In this document: positions 31,328 through 33,647 of the stretch, piece by piece
Layout: the number at the start of each line of letters is the position of its first letter
Position numbering within the stretch: position 1 is the stretch's first letter
NCBI GenBank assembly: GCA_036268375.1
Contig: DATAUH010000508.1
Location: forward strand, 1 to 33,647
DNA from: PALSA-243 sp036268375
Lineage (GTDB): Bacteria > Acidobacteriota > Terriglobia > Bryobacterales > Bryobacteraceae
Length of the DNA stretch: 33,647 bases
Reading direction: 5' to 3'
Position numbers and translations under genes: made by a program
The notes under the pieces: generated by a model
Databases searched by the model: none
What the model saw: only the letters and a program-made list of their open reading frames with translations
Told to the model about the DNA's origin: nothing

Positions 31328-33647
31328 GCGCCACCTCCATCGCCCGCTCGGTCGAAAGCACGCGCCTGTATTCGCGCGGGAAGATCTTCACGAATTTCGG
31401 CAGCATCTGCTCCCAGTTCTCTAAAATCCAACGCGCGCGCGGGCTGTGCGTCATCTCCGCATGCCGGTTGATGAGATGGAACAGCATTTCCCCATCGGCC
31501 TCGGCCGATTCAAGGTCGACGCTCTTCGTATTGCAGCGCTTCTCGGCGAAATCCTCAGCCTCGTCGAGCACGAAGGCCTGTCCGCCGCTCATGCCTGCCG
31601 CGAAGTTGCGCCCGCACTTGCCCAGCACCACCACCAGCCCGTTCGTCATGTACTCGCAACCGTGGTCTCCCAGGCCTTCCACCACCGCGGTAGCGCCGGA
31701 GTTTCTCACCGCGAACCGCTCGCCCGCGCGTCCGTTCATGAATGCTTCGCCGCTGGTGGCGCCGTACAGCGCGACGTTTCCGGCAATGATGTTTTCTTCC
31801 GGCAGGAACGAGGAATTACGCGGCGGGAACACGACAATACGGCCGCCAGAAAGCCCTTTGCCGATGTAGTCGTTCGCGTCGCCTTCGAGCTCCAGCGTCA
31901 CTCCGTTGGCCAAAAACGCCCCGAAGCTCTGCCCAGCCGACCCGTTGAAGCGGAACCGAATGGTATCGTCCGGCAACCCCGCCGAGCCGTACCGGCGCGC
32001 AATTTCGCCCGACAACATTGCGCCCACCGTGCGGTGTATGTTCCGAATCGGCAGCTTGATTTCGATCGCCGCTCCGTTTTCGAGCGCATCGCGCGCATGG
32101 TCAATCAGTTTGTAATCGAGCGCCTCATCCAACCCGTGATCCTGATGGTCCACGCACCGGCGCGCCACCCTGCGCGGCGCCGGCGGCGCGTACAGAATCG
32201 ACGAAAGGTCGACCCGCTTCGCCTTCCAGTGCTCCACATCGCGGCGCTGCTCCAGCATGTCCACGCGCCCGATCATCTCATCGAACGTGCGGAAGCCCAT
32301 CTGCGCCATGTACCGCCGCACCTGCTCCGCGATATAGAAGAAGAAATTGATGACGTGTTCCGGCTGTCCCGTGAACTTGCGCCGCAACGCCGGATCCTGC
32401 GTCGCAATGCCCACCGGACACGTATTCAGATGGCACTTGCGCATCATGATGCAGCCCAGCGCCACCAGCGGCGCGGTGGAAAATCCGAACTCTTCGGCGC
32501 CTAGCAGCGCGGCGATTACAACGTCGCGCCCGGTTTGCAATTTGCCGTCCGCCTGTAGCCGCACGCGCCCGCGCAGGTCGTTCATGACCAGCACCTGCTG
32601 CGCCTCCGCCAGGCCCAGTTCCCACGGAATGCCCGCGTGCTTCAGCGAACTCAGGGGAGATGCGCCCGTGCCTCCGCTATCGCCTGCAATCAGGATCACG
32701 TCGGCGTGCGCCTTCGCCACACCAGCGGCCACCGTGCCCACGCCCACTTCGGCCACCAGCTTCACCGACACTCGCGCGCGCGGATTCACGTTCTTCAAGT
32801 CGTAAATTAACTGCGCCAGGTCTTCGATCGAATAAATGTCGTGATGCGGCGGTGGCGAAATCAGGCCCACGCCAGGAATCGAGTGGCGTACGCGCGCGAT
32901 CACTTCATCCACTTTGTGACCCGGCAGTTGACCGCCTTCGCCGGGCTTGGCGCCCTGCGCCATCTTGATCTGCAATTCGTCGGCGTTGACCAGGTAATTC
33001 GTGGTGACGCCGAACCGGCCCGAGGCCACTTGCTTGATCGCGGACCGCCGTCCGTCACCAAACCGCGCTTCGTCCTCCCCGCCCTCGCCCGTGTTCGATT
33101 TTCCGCCGATGCGATTCATCGCGATCGCGAGCGTCTCGTGCGCTTCCTTCGAAATCGATCCGAACGACATTGCGCCGGTCGCGAAACGCTTCACAATGTC
33201 TTTCGCTTCCTCGACCTCCTCAATCGGAATCGGCTCTTCCGCGCTCTTGATTTCGAGCAGGCCGCGCAGCGTGCACAGCCGCCGGTGCTGGTTATCGATC
33301 AGCGCCGAGTATTCCTCGAACGTCGCCGGATTTTCGCGCTGCACGGCATGTTGCAGCTTCGCGATCGTGTCCGGATTGTAGAGGTGATACTCGCCGTTCA
33401 CGCGGAACTGATAATTGCCCGCAACCGGCAGCTCCGTCTCCGATTCCGTCACCGGCTGGAACGCGTAACTGTGTTTGCGAATTGCCTCTTCCGCCAGCAC
33501 CTCCAGATTCACGCCGCCGATGCGCGAAACCGAGCCAGTGAAGTAGCGATCGACGAGTTCTTTGTCGAGGCCAATGGCTTCGAACACCTGCGCGCCGCGA
33601 TAGCTCTGCAGCGTGGAGATGCCCATCTTCGAGAACGTTTTTAAGAG
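31320..33647 (-). CDS. gltB: Glutamate synthase large subunit, 5' end missing
   Basis: About 775 C-terminal residues of the roughly 1500-residue large subunit; the frame is open to the right edge, so the glutaminase domain and start lie outside the window. Visible are the end of the central domain (SKMGISTLQSYRGAQVFEAI), the FMN-binding synthase barrel (AMSFGSISKEAHETLAIAMN, GEGGEDEARF) and the [3Fe-4S] cysteines in C-x5-C-x4-C spacing (CIMMRKCHLNTC). The C-terminal GXGXG beta-helix (GLSGGRIVVFPP, GGQAFVLDE) follows. The enzyme makes glutamate from 2-oxoglutarate and glutamine-derived ammonia. It is translated directly before gltD. Confidence 0.97.
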   Translation of the reverse strand, partial: LLKTFSKMGISTLQSYRGAQVFEAIGLDKELVDRYFTGSVSRIGGVNLEVLAEEAIRKHSYAFQPVTESETELPVAGNYQFRVNGEYHLYNPDTIAKLQHAVQRENPATFEEYSALIDNQHRRLCTLRGLLEIKSAEEPIPIEEVEEAKDIVKRFATGAMSFGSISKEAHETLAIAMNRIGGKSNTGEGGEDEARFGDGRRSAIKQVASGRFGVTTNYLVNADELQIKMAQGAKPGEGGQLPGHKVDEVIARVRHSIPGVGLISPPPHHDIYSIEDLAQLIYDLKNVNPRARVSVKLVAEVGVGTVAAGVAKAHADVILIAGDSGGTGASPLSSLKHAGIPWELGLAEAQQVLVMNDLRGRVRLQADGKLQTGRDVVIAALLGAEEFGFSTAPLVALGCIMMRKCHLNTCPVGIATQDPALRRKFTGQPEHVINFFFYIAEQVRRYMAQMGFRTFDEMIGRVDMLEQRRDVEHWKAKRVDLSSILYAPPAPRRVARRCVDHQDHGLDEALDYKLIDHARDALENGAAIEIKLPIRNIHRTVGAMLSGEIARRYGSAGLPDDTIRFRFNGSAGQSFGAFLANGVTLELEGDANDYIGKGLSGGRIVVFPPRNSSFLPEENIIAGNVALYGATSGEAFMNGRAGERFAVRNSGATAVVEGLGDHGCEYMTNGLVVVLGKCGRNFAAGMSGGQAFVLDEAEDFAEKRCNTKSVDLESAEADGEMLFHLINRHAEMTHSPRARWILENWEQMLPKFVKIFPREYRRVLSTERAMEVAHG

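Noticed and set aside
31446..32504. Plus-strand open frame of about 352 codons inside gltB
   Set aside because: It is the shadow of a conserved GltB region including the [3Fe-4S] cysteines; no start signal or domain is seen.

Overview
The window looks like a chromosomal segment from an Acidobacteriota-type bacterium, probably of the Solibacter/Bryobacter kind. This is inferred from the high-GC coding style, the secreted GH3 enzyme carrying a PA14 domain, the recognisable style of the GT-methyltransferase and RelE-type proteins, and the mix of Gram-negative features (outer-membrane barrels, System I cytochrome c maturation). No 16S rRNA or other phylogenetic marker is present, so the assignment is tentative. 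Coding density is high. There is no gap over 300 bases, no tRNA or rRNA gene, no CRISPR array and no insertion sequence that I can see.

Layout. 34-5718: a secreted GH3 glycosidase, a polytopic GT-C-like membrane protein, an EVE-domain protein (minus strand) and a divergent Fpg/Nei-type DNA glycosylase. 5722-12355 (all minus): a cytochrome c maturation operon transcribed ccmE-ccmF-ccmH-(CcmI-like zinc-ribbon protein)-(carboxypeptidase-regulatory-like membrane protein)-ccmA-ccmB-ccmC-ccmD. Several of its genes overlap. CcmE has Cys-x3-Tyr in place of the classical heme-binding His motif. 12436-14880 (minus): a second large membrane protein and a secreted SYLF-domain protein. 15028-18576 (plus): an MscS-type channel, a YciE-like ferritin-fold protein, a PfpI/DJ-1 protein and a small outer-membrane barrel, with hairpins between them.

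18665-27991 (all minus): a polysaccharide/nucleotide-sugar operon. In transcription order it is rfbA, an rfbC-like cupin gene, rfbB, three GT4 glycosyltransferases, a secreted DUF3108-like protein, a GT4-methyltransferase fusion and an ABC-2 exporter permease. RfbA and RfbB would make dTDP-4-keto-6-deoxyglucose, the glycosyltransferases would assemble a glycan, and the permease would export it. Neither an rfbD reductase nor the exporter ATPase is in the cluster.

28029-33647: a GNAT acetyltransferase (minus), a decayed type II toxin-antitoxin pair (plus), another barrel protein (minus), and gltD with the 3' three-fifths or so of gltB (minus). gltB runs off the right edge.

The most notable points are the CXXXY-type CcmE in a system that keeps CcmH but shows no CcmG, a TA module whose original reading can be reconstructed across three separate one-base losses, and a DNA glycosylase that has the catalytic residues of Fpg but not its usual damage-recognition triad.
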